Below are positions 49,196 to 59,829 of a DNA stretch of 64,000 nucleotides, one piece after another. The position numbers and the translations under genes are program-made. This stretch comes from Chrysoporthe austroafricana. Taxonomy: Eukaryota; Ascomycota; Sordariomycetes; Diaporthales; Cryphonectriaceae. The notes under the pieces were generated by a model. That model did not search any database. It had not been told where the DNA came from and was given only the letters and a program-made list of their open reading frames with translations. Location: positions 5,084,001 through 5,148,000 of the forward strand of contig JYIP02000003.1 in the NCBI GenBank assembly GCA_001051155.2. Reading direction: 5' to 3'. Within the stretch, counting starts at the first letter, position 1. Each line of letters starts with the position of its first letter.

Positions 49196-50268
49196 CCTAT
49201 TTGCTTTCAAATATAATATTACTTATCCGCTCTTATTCTGCCGGTTCCAATAATTATTAACGAAACCGAAATAAATTACTAAAATAAAGCGGCTTGAATT
49301 CTATATCAAATTGCTAAATAATAGCACAAAATATTCCAAAATAATAGAGATATAATAAGGCCAGTAAGTAGTTAACAGAAACTAAATACAAGACTTAGAG
49401 AGGATACCGGCATATGCTCTTCAAGTACGGCCTCTTTTCGTAAATCTTATCTAAAATCAGCAAGAGAAGGCTGCTCAAGTTACGCTAATTATTTCGAATA
49501 GCATAAGGACTCTTACCCGCATATTCCATGCCAACTGCTATTACGTTACGAGGATTCCAGAGAAATTGCTATAATCGCGGATTTCCAAGCTCAATACTCT
49601 TCTCTGTTAGCTTTATATATATATGCTTGAATCTCTGGACTAGGTCAGGATAAACAAGATCGGCCGCTATGTATTCTCTTACCTTATATACTTGCGGGTT
49701 AAGCAAGACGTATAAGGAAACTTTATCAAATAATTGCCTTCCGATATCTTCCAAAACAAGACTTGGCTTTCCATTGCATAAAGAATTACCGAAACAGATA
49801 GGAATATAAGAGCCTTAGACTTGCTCGAACAGCTTGAAAATCCGCAATGCACGAAAAAGGTCGTTCGTTTCCTTAACGATAATCGATTCAGGCAAAGACT
49901 GCCTAAAGTCCCGGTATATAAACGGCAAAAGCAGCCCGGGGAAACGGGAAACTTTCCGAAAAATATCGAGCCGGAAAGTATACAGGTTATTGGAAATCTA
50001 TTCCCTTTATAACAAATAAGTCTTGCGAACGAACCGAAATTCCTAGGCCTGCTATAAGCTAAATACATTTATAGCGGGTATTTAAATAGCTTACCTTTAT
50101 AACGGTCGAGACGGTCGTAATAGTCGTAATAATTATCCTGATTTTATAGAAAGTATTCGGCAAGAAGGTTTGTAATTTGCAAGGGCTATAAAGTAATAGG
50201 AATTGTTCTTCTTGAATAAGAATATATTTTAAATTTATATTACAGATAGGATAAATATCCAGGATTAA
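49196..50268. other. Decayed, unassigned DNA
   Basis: AT-rich with several short ORFs. The minus strand between about 49569 and 49760 reads protein-like text (VSLYVLLNPQVYKVREYIAA) but no family was recognised. Confidence 0.3.
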
Positions 50269-50585
50269 AGGGCGGGCTGAAAGGCGGATTGAAAAGCGTA
50301 CTAAGGGGCGCATTAAAAGGCGTACTAAGGGGCGTATCGAGAGGCGCACTAAGGGGCGCACTAAGGGGCGCATTAAAGGGCGCATTAAGGGGCGCACTAA
50401 GGGGCGCATTAAAGGGCGCACTAAGAGGCGCATTAAGGGGCGCATTAAGGGGCGCATAAAAGTCCTATACAGAAAGGGGCGCACTAAAGGGCGCATTAAA
50501 GGGCGCACTAAAGGGCGCATAAAAATCCCATACAGAAAGGGGCGCACTGAGGGGCGCACTAAAGGGCGTACTAAAAGGGCGCGCA
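50269..50585. repeat. 12-bp minisatellite (GGGGCGCACTAA-type)
   Basis: About 317 bp of imperfect 12-bp units of the form (G/A)GGGCGCA(C/T)TAA. Two interruptions contain a CCTATACAGAAAGG-type spacer. On the minus strand it reads a monotonous RPLMRPLVRP-like frame, which is a by-product of the repeat rather than a gene. Confidence 0.85.
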
Positions 50586-51389
50586 AAAGTCCTATGCATA
50601 AAGATCCACACAAAGGTTACAGGTTATATAAGCCCAGACTTGATTGAACAGAAACCCCACTTCTCAATTTCTCATTGCATAAGTACGAGCTAAGACATAT
50701 TATCATTCTGCAAGAAGTCGGAAGTGAAAGAAGCAAGTCAGCTCTATTCTGAACGTTCCCTTCAATGGCCAAATTTGATTCACAATAGTATATCAAAATA
50801 TATCAACCGAGATCCTTCTTATCAAACGATCTCTAATCAATCTATAGCCTAGTTCAGTCCATATCGAATTATTTACAAAAGTATTCAAGCTAGGCTCTAA
50901 GGATATCCATTTTGCAAGGCAATGGGTTATCGGGACAGGATAAATAATATATTAGAAAGCATATTCTGTCTGGATTTATATATCTAGCGATACAATAATG
51001 CCAATCGAGAAGCATAATACTTGTAATAGGCAAGCGACTATGCTTACAGGTTTTGAGATTTATTTGGGTGGTTTCGGGATTTGCAAAATCGGAAATTCGC
51101 TGTAGCTAAAATTAGGGGCTAAGGTTGATTTCGGGCTGAATTCGGACAAAGGGGCTAATAAATAGCTACTTATATTGTATTAATATCTAATATACAAAAG
51201 CCCGCAATTCTTCCAATAATCTCGCGGTATCGCTTTATCAGCTATATATTATTATTTCCGAAAGCAGCCTTCCTATATATTTCATTCATATAGAGGTTAT
51301 GCTCTAACCCGAACGTTATCCTTCCCGTTCCGACCTTCGTTACTATTAACCTTACGCTACCTCGTCAGCATTAGTCAACCTTGGAATTA
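50586..51389. other. AT-rich gene-free stretch
   Basis: About 800 bp without readable coding text or obvious repeats. It may be the upstream region of the following decayed gene. Confidence 0.3.
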
Positions 51390-52706
51390 TAATTTCAATT
51401 CATTTTAATAACCTGGCTGTAAAAGAACTCGCCAACCAAATATGCGACTATCTCAGAACTATACGCCAGTTTCGTATCGAACACATAGCCTTCGATACAA
51501 TCCCTAATAACTCGATTCCAGCACGCTTCCTAAACGCCGGGGGCAAAGAAGCGTAGCATGCTTTTAACATTATCGAACGATATAGCCGTACTCAGGGGCA
51601 TCGTTACAGAAAGCGCTCTATTGCATGCCAGAGACTATTGGACAAGATCAAATGCATAGATTCAGAATCACAGAAACAGCTAGCATGCAAAGTCCAATCC
51701 AGCCTTAATACAGAAATATGCAATCGTCTCGCCTAATACTTCTAGCGCAAGAAAACCCAAAAGCTTCGTAAATCAATCGGCTTAATTAAACTTAAGGTTG
51801 GAGCAAGGCTAATAAAATACAATTATGCAAACTAGCAACCAGACTAGCAACTATACTAGCAGCAACCAAGCTCCTCACGACCAGTTCCCAAGAGACCAGC
51901 CCCCTAACAACCCTTCCGAAAGCGCTATACAGACTAGCAACCAGACTGGCAACTATACTAGCAGCAACCAAGCTCCTTACAACCAGTTCCCAAAAGACCA
52001 GCCCCTTAACGACCCTTCCGAAAACGCTATACAGACTAGCAACTAGACTAGCAATTATACTGGCAGCAACCAAGCTCCTCACGACCAGTTCCCAGGAAAC
52101 CAAACCAATAGCATTATGCAAAATAGCAATATAGGTTCGGAATTCGATACTTTATTGGATAATCTAATATTTATACTCGATATAAATGCCGGCATATACT
52201 GGGATAATTATGTCAATACTGGTATAATATATACGGACCTACTTATCAAATCCTTATTTTCGCTATCGTTAAGTCTTGAGTTAATAACCAAAAGGTATTT
52301 TCGAGGCCGTAAACGATTTGCCAAAATCGAAATGCTCCTTCCGAACAATAGCAATAGTAATGGATATTCTCTGAAAATAACTATAGCGAAAGAATATATT
52401 GGTCTTGCAGCAGAAATACTCTTCCAGTACAGGATCGAGATCCATAATAGCACTGTCTATTTCGGCCAAAGCGATATTCTAATCGAATCGCTAACGTCAT
52501 TACTCTTATATACCGCAAAAGAAAACGGGCTAAAGAGCTTCTTAAGGGAAGTAATCTATAAAGGACTAGATCCAAATAAAGCACTATTCAATATTACGAT
52601 AGTCTTGCCGAGCGATAATAAGGAAGACGCCGTTCTCCAAGTACCTCTGGACAGAAAGACTGGGATTACAGTTCGGGATTTGCTCTTCCCCCAAAATGCT
52701 AGCTAG
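51390..52706 (+). pseudogene. Decayed gene with a Gln/Asn-rich tandem-repeat block
   Basis: The plus strand reads protein-like text from about 51390 (NLAVKELANQICDYLRTIRQ, and later HRYRKRSIACQRLLDKIKCI) with stops where Gln or Trp codons are likely. It then passes, in a shifted frame, into three 34-residue repeats rich in Asn, Gln, Ser and Thr. A final 196-codon open stretch follows (52116-52706). A TAG at 52044-52046 falls where the other repeat units have CAG. The frame change near 51820 could be an indel or a lost intron. I do not recognise the family. Confidence 0.45.
51829..52134. repeat. 102-bp tandem repeat, three units
   Basis: Units begin at 51829, 51931 and 52033 (A-ACTAGCAAC-type start), exactly 102 bp apart, and encode 34-residue repeats (SNQTSNYTSSNQAP core). 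Unit differences are mostly transitions. Confidence 0.85.
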
Positions 52707-53762
52707 TTTCTATATAACAAAGGAGATCTTCCGATATATCTGCTATATCCATTAAAACATTAAATTCCTTATACTATTGCTTACAATTCATATTACAAGG
52801 CAAACCAATATCCAAGTCCGCGCTATACGCCCGCAATAAATCGATTATTTCCATATTGCTTCGCCGGAACGCGAGCTATACCGCAAGTCTTCCCAGCTCC
52901 ATCTTTACATTTACATCCGCGCCATACTCCAGAAAAACCCGAGCGGCCTCGTAATGGTCCGAAAGGACAGCAGCTGCGAGTAGCGTATTTAGAAAGCTGT
53001 TCTGAAAGTTGATATACGCCCTTGCTAGTATTCCGAGCAAAAGTAAGAAGAGAGTATCGCTATCAGGTCCCAGCCCCGCAGCAATATGCAATACCGTCTA
53101 TCCGAAATAATCGAGTAAATAAAGATTTATACCGTTATCCAGCAGCCGTATAACAATTGCGACCTTTTCCCCTATTACAAAACGGGATAAAAGGGTCCGC
53201 AAGATGAAAAAGAAAAGAGGATTACTGCTCGCATCAGGGATAATAGCATTGAAATCGATATGCTAGCTAAGCAATAGGATATCGACTATATATATCCCCT
53301 GAAAATAGGCCTCGTAAAGAACCCAGTAGTAGGTTAATATAAATCCGATCCTTATACCGATAAGGCTACGTACTCGGTCCGCTTTCCCAGCTAAGATAGC
53401 GGTAGCAAAGGCAAGTAATTCGCGCTTATCCGTACGCAAGTCGGGCCAAAGCGTAAGTGAATCTGAAACAGATATGGGTAAAAGCGGCAGCGAAATCCGG
53501 GAGGTTATAATGAGTCGGTAGCGCATATCTCTTAGCCAGCTTTCCGTAAATAGGAGCAGCTGCCTTATAAGACAGCGTCCGCTATAAGCCAGAATCCAGA
53601 TACCTGCTTTTAGAATTCGGGCGCTCGTATCCATAATCCCGGAAACCGAAACTGAATACTTACTTGCCGGAATATGAAATGGCAGAATAAGCCTGAAAGA
53701 TCCAGGATCGGCACGAGGTCGGCAATACTCAATAAGGTTAGAAGCCAATTAACGCTCGTTTA
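52707..53762 (-). pseudogene. Decayed ankyrin-repeat protein
   Basis: The minus strand reads from about 53748 (MASNLIEYCRPRADPGSFRL) through a helical region (RELLAFATAILAGKADRVRS) into ankyrin-like units TVLHIAAGLGPDSD and LLAAAVLSDHYEAARVFLEY, then GADVNVK. Stops at about 53263 and 53100 break the frame. Ankyrin arrays mediate protein contacts and are common C-terminal modules of fungal NLR proteins. No NACHT motif was seen, so the NLR link is speculative. Confidence 0.55.
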
Positions 53763-54299
53763 GTTAGCGGAACCTTTAGAGAGCTTCAGATTCGGAGTAG
53801 CCTTGCTCATATATATAAGCAGATATCACTATTGCAAGTTCTTAAGTTAAAGATCGTACGAAAGCGGCGTACTTACGGATAGCAGGAAGCGGGGGATAAC
53901 AGGCCAAAGCTGTCGGCGAACTCGTCCCAATCATCGGCCTAACTTTGCGTTAGATCAAAATATACAGTATTTCATAAAAAACAAGGCTTTTTTCTTCTTA
54001 CAACCTCCAGCACAAGGGAAGAATTACAGGGAATGCATATGCAAATAATCACTTGGACTTATATTTGTATAGTAAGATATGCAGTCAATTTGAGTAAATG
54101 GCAAAATAGAGATCGAAGAAGAATCTAATTCTGGAAAGGGAGCAATCTAAAAAGTGGAAAAGGAAACAATATGCTTATCCTAGCGCTAATAATTGCGTAA
54201 AGCCCTCGCACGCACTTAAAGGTCGTATTCATCCCATTTCCCATTCGTAAGCGCGATATGCTGCAAGTATGCCCGCTCTGGAACCAGTCGAAGTTTAAA
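53763..54299. other. AT-rich spacer
   Basis: About 540 bp between decayed minus-strand genes. No readable coding text. It would include the promoter side of the ankyrin relic. Confidence 0.3.
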
Positions 54300-54819
54300 T
54301 GGGTTTTCTTGCCCCGATCTATACTAGTACTCCTGCATGCGCCCTTGCATGCTGCCCCAAACCGCCTCGGTATCTGACTTACTATGCTATTAAGGCCTTT
54401 TTGGCAATTCTAAGCGCAAGTAATATATTGGATTTGCTTGCAGTTGCGTTACGTATACCGGTATGCTCGTCATTCCAGTAATTTCGGGTTTCCCTACTCC
54501 TTTCTTTTTCAGCTTATACAGCTTCTCGACATTCGTCAAGCGCCCGCTTCTCGGTTTAGCAAAAGGGTTAAGTCCGCCTTAGCGAACTCCGTATTCTCTG
54601 CACGATACGGTAAAATGCCTCATCTAGCCCTCCATATTCAGCAAGGGAAGCTTAACAACCATCTTGCCTTTCATAGCCAAAGACCTTGCAACCTTAACGC
54701 GTACCTTTATATAACGACCATACGTATCTCTGATATCGGAATCGCGGAATTTAATATAAACACTCGTATTATTATTATCAGATGATAATGAAGATGAATC
54801 CTGATCATCCGGGTTATCC

Positions 54820-54934
54820 GGATCGTTTGGAAAGTTGACCGGGTTATTTGGAAGATTGACCGGGTTATTTGGAAAGTTAGCTGGGTTATTTAGAGGGTTA
54901 GCCGGGTTGTTTGGAAGGTTAACTGGGTTATTCC
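54820..54934. repeat. 21-bp tandem repeat, about 5.5 units
   Basis: Units at 54820, 54841, 54862, 54883, 54904 and a partial at 54925 of the form GGGTTATTTGGAAAGTTGACC. They encode, on the minus strand, the NNPVNLP-type 7-residue repeats. Confidence 0.85.
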
Positions 54935-55742
54935 TTTCCTACAAAAACTGGTCGATATACGGGTTATACCCAGGATTATTATACGGGTTACTTGCGCTAC
55001 TCGTATTACCCGTATTGTACGTGCCACTTGTATTGTACGGACTATCCGTATTATACGCGCCATCCGTATTGTATATATCGTATGCGCCAACCGTATTCTC
55101 CGGATTCAGGTCAATTAGGTTGCCATTTCCATATACAGACCCTGTATCTGGCATATCCATATCTTCCGACATACGGTCTTCAAAGCTTAAGTCCTATCTA
55201 AAATCAGGACGGGCATTTATAAGATAGTTCCTAATCGCTTCGGCACTTATATGCTCTAATTGAGCCTGCATATCGGTTCTACCGCTCTAAGGTTCTTGGC
55301 CACTGGCTTGCTAGCCACTCCCATTGGCTGCAATATTATAGCTACCTGCCTAATAACTAGCTTGCATTTGGTTATTACTACTTCCTATATAATAGCCTCT
55401 TTAATTATCACTTCCCTAACCTTGGTTAGCATATATATTATATGCATTAATTTGACTGGCTTAGTTATTCCTCATTTCTGAGTTCGCTAATGCCTATCGA
55501 CTTGCAAATAGTTCAGAAGTTTTCGCAAGGGGTGGTATATTCCTACCAAGGCCTATGCTTGAGAATACTTTATTGACAGTATTGTTCATATTACTGAAGA
55601 TAGATGCAGCGCTGCCCGCGATATTGTTTTGCGGTAGCTATATTGCAAAACCTGGCGCGGGTACTAGTGCAGCGCTGCCTGCAATATTTGTTTGAAATGC
55701 TATTCCAGGAATAGCTTCTATAGTATTTGAAAGTCCTGAACG

Positions 55743-56240
55743 ATTGCCCCGCCGTCCATACGGGAGAATGTTTTGCGTATTAATAGCAAAGTCAATATTT
55801 TTAGATGGCGGCGGCGGGATGCCTTCTACCTGCAAGGCATAGCCTGGAGCTGGAGCTGGAAGATTGCGAAGAGGTGGAAGAGGTCTAGGGGCTGGAAGAA
55901 GTCCAGGAGCCGAGGGAGGTCTGGAAGGCTCTGGACAATTGCCCCGCCGTCTATGCGAGAAAATGTTTTGTATACTAATAGCAAAGTCAATATTTTTAAA
56001 CGGCAGCAGCGGGGTGCCTTCTACTTGCAAAGCATAGCTTAGAGCTGGAGCTAGAGGATTGCGAGGAGGTAGAGGAGGTCTAGGGGCTGGAAGAGGTCCA
56101 GGAGCCGGGGGAGATCTGGAAGGCTCTGGACGGTTGCCCCGCCGTCCATGCAAGAGAATATTTTATATACTAATAGCAAAGTCAATGTTTTTAGACGGCG
56201 GCAGCGGGGTGCCTTCTACCTGCAAAGCATAGCCTGGTCG
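55743..56240. repeat. 195-bp tandem repeat, about 2.6 units
   Basis: Copies of a TTGCCCCGCCGTC-led unit start at 55743, 55938 and 56133, exactly 195 bp apart, which is 65 codons of the minus-strand proline-rich protein. Confidence 0.85.
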
Positions 56241-56464
56241 CTGACTATTGGAAGCCATGCTAAGAAGCTTGCTCTCCTCCAAATACTAGAACGACAGAGC
56301 ACGAGCAATTTATAAGAATCGGTACTAAAACTCGAAATTAGAAACTATAAAACTAGCTCGAAATACCTGGAACCTAGATAAAATCGTAAAAGTATATACC
56401 TCTATGCCCCAGACCTAAAAGCTTCAGAGCGGTCCACTTATTACATAGCAAGCATAAAGCCGAC

Positions 56465-58204
56465 TTATTATTACGCAATTGCAATCGGAAGCCTTATTGC
56501 TCTCCTATTGCTTAATAGGTACTACAGGAAAATATATACTACTGCTCGATAGCTTGTACTACATATCAGATACCCGATTCTAATAACTCGAAGCGCGTAG
56601 AGCGAATTAGGAATAACCACTTTACAGGCATGCGGCATCGTCGTCTTTCTTGCAGCTAATGCTATCGTCTGCGCTTTCGACTTTCCTCGAAACCTTGCTA
56701 TTTCTGCAGTCATCAATCTCGTCCCGCTATACATTGGAAGCCGTACGAACATCTTTGCAAACGCTCTTAGTATAGCCTTATATACGTATTACTTGGCGCA
56801 TTACTGGCTCGGTAAAGTCGTTATAGTAGAAGCTATTCTTCATAGCGTTTTACGGTAACGTGCTCTGGACCTCAGCATTCTGGCCGGGAAACTCAGTATT
56901 TCCGCCGCTAGAACTCTGATAATTATTATAATCTCTTCAATATTTCCATTCCGAAAGCAAGGCCCTAATGTCTTTCGTTATTCTCATTTAGCGCTCGCTA
57001 TAATCGCCCTCAGGATATCGACCGGATACGTCTTGCTCTTGATATGCCTAAAGTCCTTTACTACCATCTTTTGCCTTTTCAGCAGGGCTCTTTTCACAAT
57101 CTCGACCGCGATAATAATACTGCAGAAAGTGTATCGAAGGCGCGCATATATAGTTCAGTCAGCTATACTAGATAAAATCGCTCAAATCTGGATACGATTC
57201 AATTACAGGATTGAAACCCGTCCGGGCACTTACTTTTACGTACGATTTCCGGATCTATCGTTTCGATACCGCTTTCAGAGCTACTTACTACTAGTTGCAT
57301 TTTAGGATCCAGAATCCAAAGATTGGACGCGAGACTTCTCCTTCATTATCTATCAGCCCAGCATAGCCCCGGCACTGAGTCGGATACTCCAGAGAGACAA
57401 TTCTATAGACGTAATCCTTAATGGTCCGTATGGCCAGAATTTCCAAATAGGATATTTCGACCTTGTTATGCTCGTTGCAAAGGGCATTGGCATCGCTAGG
57501 ATATTGCCTTATATCTTATCGCTCGTAAAGAGGCAGAAACATAACAAACAGGATAGCAGCCGCAGCTATAGCCTTTACAGTAATAAAACGCGTAAAGTTA
57601 ACTTAATCTGGAAATTGGATACGAATATTCAACCTTCATAGGTTTCGGCATATTTGAAGGCCTTATGCGATATCAAAGTAGGGAAGGGGAAAGGCAGAGC
57701 GAAACTGCAGAGCATCTTACGAGTAGGTCGCTCTTATTATCTGGCCGGGATTTTATCTAATCTTCTGAAAAGGCACTCTTGATAATATAAGTACTATATC
57801 CGACAAGTTTCGAGCCTAAAATCTATATTCCCGATAAAGCCGGCTGGATAGAGAAGGAAATCAGTAAACAGGAATAGCCAGGCCTACTTTCCGGAACGGT
57901 TATAACCGAAACGAAGAATACTGCAAGAGAAGCTATAATACTGAATAAGCCCCTTACTTAGAAGGTAATTAAGGATATACCCGATTAACTAATTCCAGCA
58001 TACGGCAATAGCCCATTTGCTCGCCGGACAAAAGAGATTGTTAGCAAAAGTAAAGCTATTGCCGTACGAAAGCTTGAGTTTAAGCCCCCAAAATACGTAT
58101 CAATAACAAAGTTGCGTAAGCGGCGATTGCGAGATATGGAATTTGGTATCGATTTTGGGAAACAGTCTAAACTAGAAAAAGGGAACTCGAAAACTGAATT
58201 TTGA
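56465..58204 (+). pseudogene. Decayed ferric-reductase-like transmembrane oxidoreductase
   Basis: One plus-strand frame reads through with only a few stops (56550, 56598, 56856, 57303 and later). The membrane half has SELGITTLQACGIVVFLAAN, NLVPLYIGSRTNIFANAL and YYLAHYWLGKVVIVEAILHS, with spaced histidines of a heme-binding core, then FRYSHLALAI. An FAD-binding part follows (TRPGTYFYVRFP), then an NADPH-binding part (GPYGQNFQIGYFDLVMLVAK, GIGIARILPYIL, VNLIWKLDTN). This order is that of FRE/NOX-family ferric reductases, which pass electrons from NADPH across the membrane to iron. The stops make it non-functional. The C-terminal 100 codons diverge from the usual ending, so the 3' limit is approximate. 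Confidence 0.78.
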
Positions 58205-59829
58205 AAATTATTATCTAGAATGTACGTACAGATATAATGCTAATTAGAATATGAAATACGCATTTCACATTATTCATTTGACATAAGATGCCCGTTCCAT
58301 AGCATAATGGGCGCCTATTTTAGCTATATAGATCTTCTTCTTCGGAATTATAGTTCCAGGTATTACCGCTCTGGGCATTACTGCTCTAGGCTCTAGCATT
58401 CCCGCTACTTACCCCTTCGCAGCCCACCCCGCTACCCACCCCCTCGTAGCCTACCCCGCTGCCGCCAGCCTCCCCGATATCGATATTTACGACCCTTGCT
58501 CCCCCAAGAATATGCAGCGAGCCCGGATCGGGAAGCATTACCGATATTATATCCGCGCGTTTGGCGCAAACCTTGCTCCCTTACAAGCCGATTATTACAA
58601 ACTTATCATTATGCGAGGAAATGCTATAAGGCCTCGGTACGGTATATTATAGTCGTAAAAGAATTTGAGGACGATATGAGTAAGGAAGCAAAGCTAAGGC
58701 AAGCAGTCCGTAAACAAAATCTCAAGATATCAAAGCGAGTTCCATACCGAAAAAGGGTTCGGTTCTTATTGCCAAAGGTTTAAATATTTCTATAGATCAA
58801 AGAAGAATGTATATTATTTCGGCAGCGTTTAAGCGCCGAGAATATTTATAGACAAAAGTAAATACCCATCGCTTAGATCAGGCCAATAATATTGCCCTTA
58901 TTATTAGCATCTTTTGTACCTTGCAATACATTTTCCAAATAGCAATAGCGCTTCTTGAACTAATAAACGCAGGTACGAGCCCGGCACGCGCTGCTAGGAA
59001 GGCCGAAATGCCTTTCCAGCTTGCCCTAAACACCCTTTAGGGAATATAAAAGCCTATCCTATTCCCAGGTTTCCAATACTTGAACTCAAACTCTCTAGAG
59101 TTTCTTCAAAATCTAACTATTTACCAATTCCACAACCGACTCTATCATTCACTTGATTACTCTGCAATTTGCCTCAAGTTTCTATACAGGATACTATCCC
59201 GCAGCATAACAATAGACTCTCATGCTATTAACAAGTCTTGGAAAGGGAGAAGCCGAATATTGATAAAGAAAGGAGATAAGATCCGACAAAAGTATTTCGC
59301 ACGAATTGCTGTACTTATCGAACGAAATGGCGAGCTCCTAGTTTACAGGTTATACGCTGATTTCTTTCCGGGACCTCTCCCAATTACTCCTTCTGCGATA
59401 CTCATACCTAACGACTTCATTACTATCGCCCAGCAAAGGTAACAAAGTCCAAACGAAGTTTCAGATAAAGAGATCCTAGTATTAGCAACTTATAACCCTG
59501 CCCAATAGATAAAGCGTATATATAGCGATATTCTCGACAAGAATATCCTGGGGCATTCGATATCGGCAAATATAATTAAGGAAGGGAGTGCGAAAGTAAA
59601 CCCGGGAAGACCCAGAAGAGTGCCTCCTCCTAAGAAGGCTATAGCGGTAATTGCGCCAATAACCTAGAATTATTTCAATATTAAATAAGCGTACGCTTAA
59701 AGAAATGCATTCTAGAGGATTATATCAAGTAAATAGCTTTATCTGATAAAGCTAGACCTCTATCTTATCTAATTTCTCCCTCATTTCTAATGCTTGCAAT
59801 AAATTATAAATAATCCTGTAATCTGCTCG
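58205..59829 (+). pseudogene. Unassigned decayed coding region
   Basis: Two open stretches on the plus strand, 58496-58783 and 59080-59442, read as protein-like text. The first has a basic C-terminal end (KISKRVPYRKRVRFLLPK). The second continues past a stop into GHSISANIIKEGSAKVNPGR and an AT-hook-like GRPRR. They may be parts of one decayed gene. The family is not recognised. Confidence 0.3.

Larger units (their letters stand above)
54300..56258 (-). pseudogene. Decayed repeat-rich gene (proline-rich and Asn/Pro repeat blocks)
   Basis: The minus strand starts with a Met at about 56258 (MASNSQRPGYALQVEG). It runs through about three 65-residue proline-rich repeats (PEPSRSPPAPGPLPAPRPP) and a polar linker (NTSGTYNTGNTSSASNPYNN). 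A block of 7-residue Asn/Pro repeats (NNPVNLP) and an acidic stretch (DDQDSSSLSSDNNN) follow, then a basic helical tail. Many stops sit where Gln or Trp codons are likely; for example, the first repeat has a stop where the second has Gln in ISIQNIF. The layout resembles Gag-like or scaffold proteins, but no family is recognised. Confidence 0.5.

Noticed and set aside
50059..50613. 184-codon minus-strand ORF (RPLMRPLVRP repeats)
   Set aside because: It is produced by a 12-bp minisatellite that opens frames by periodicity; no other protein-like sequence flanks it.
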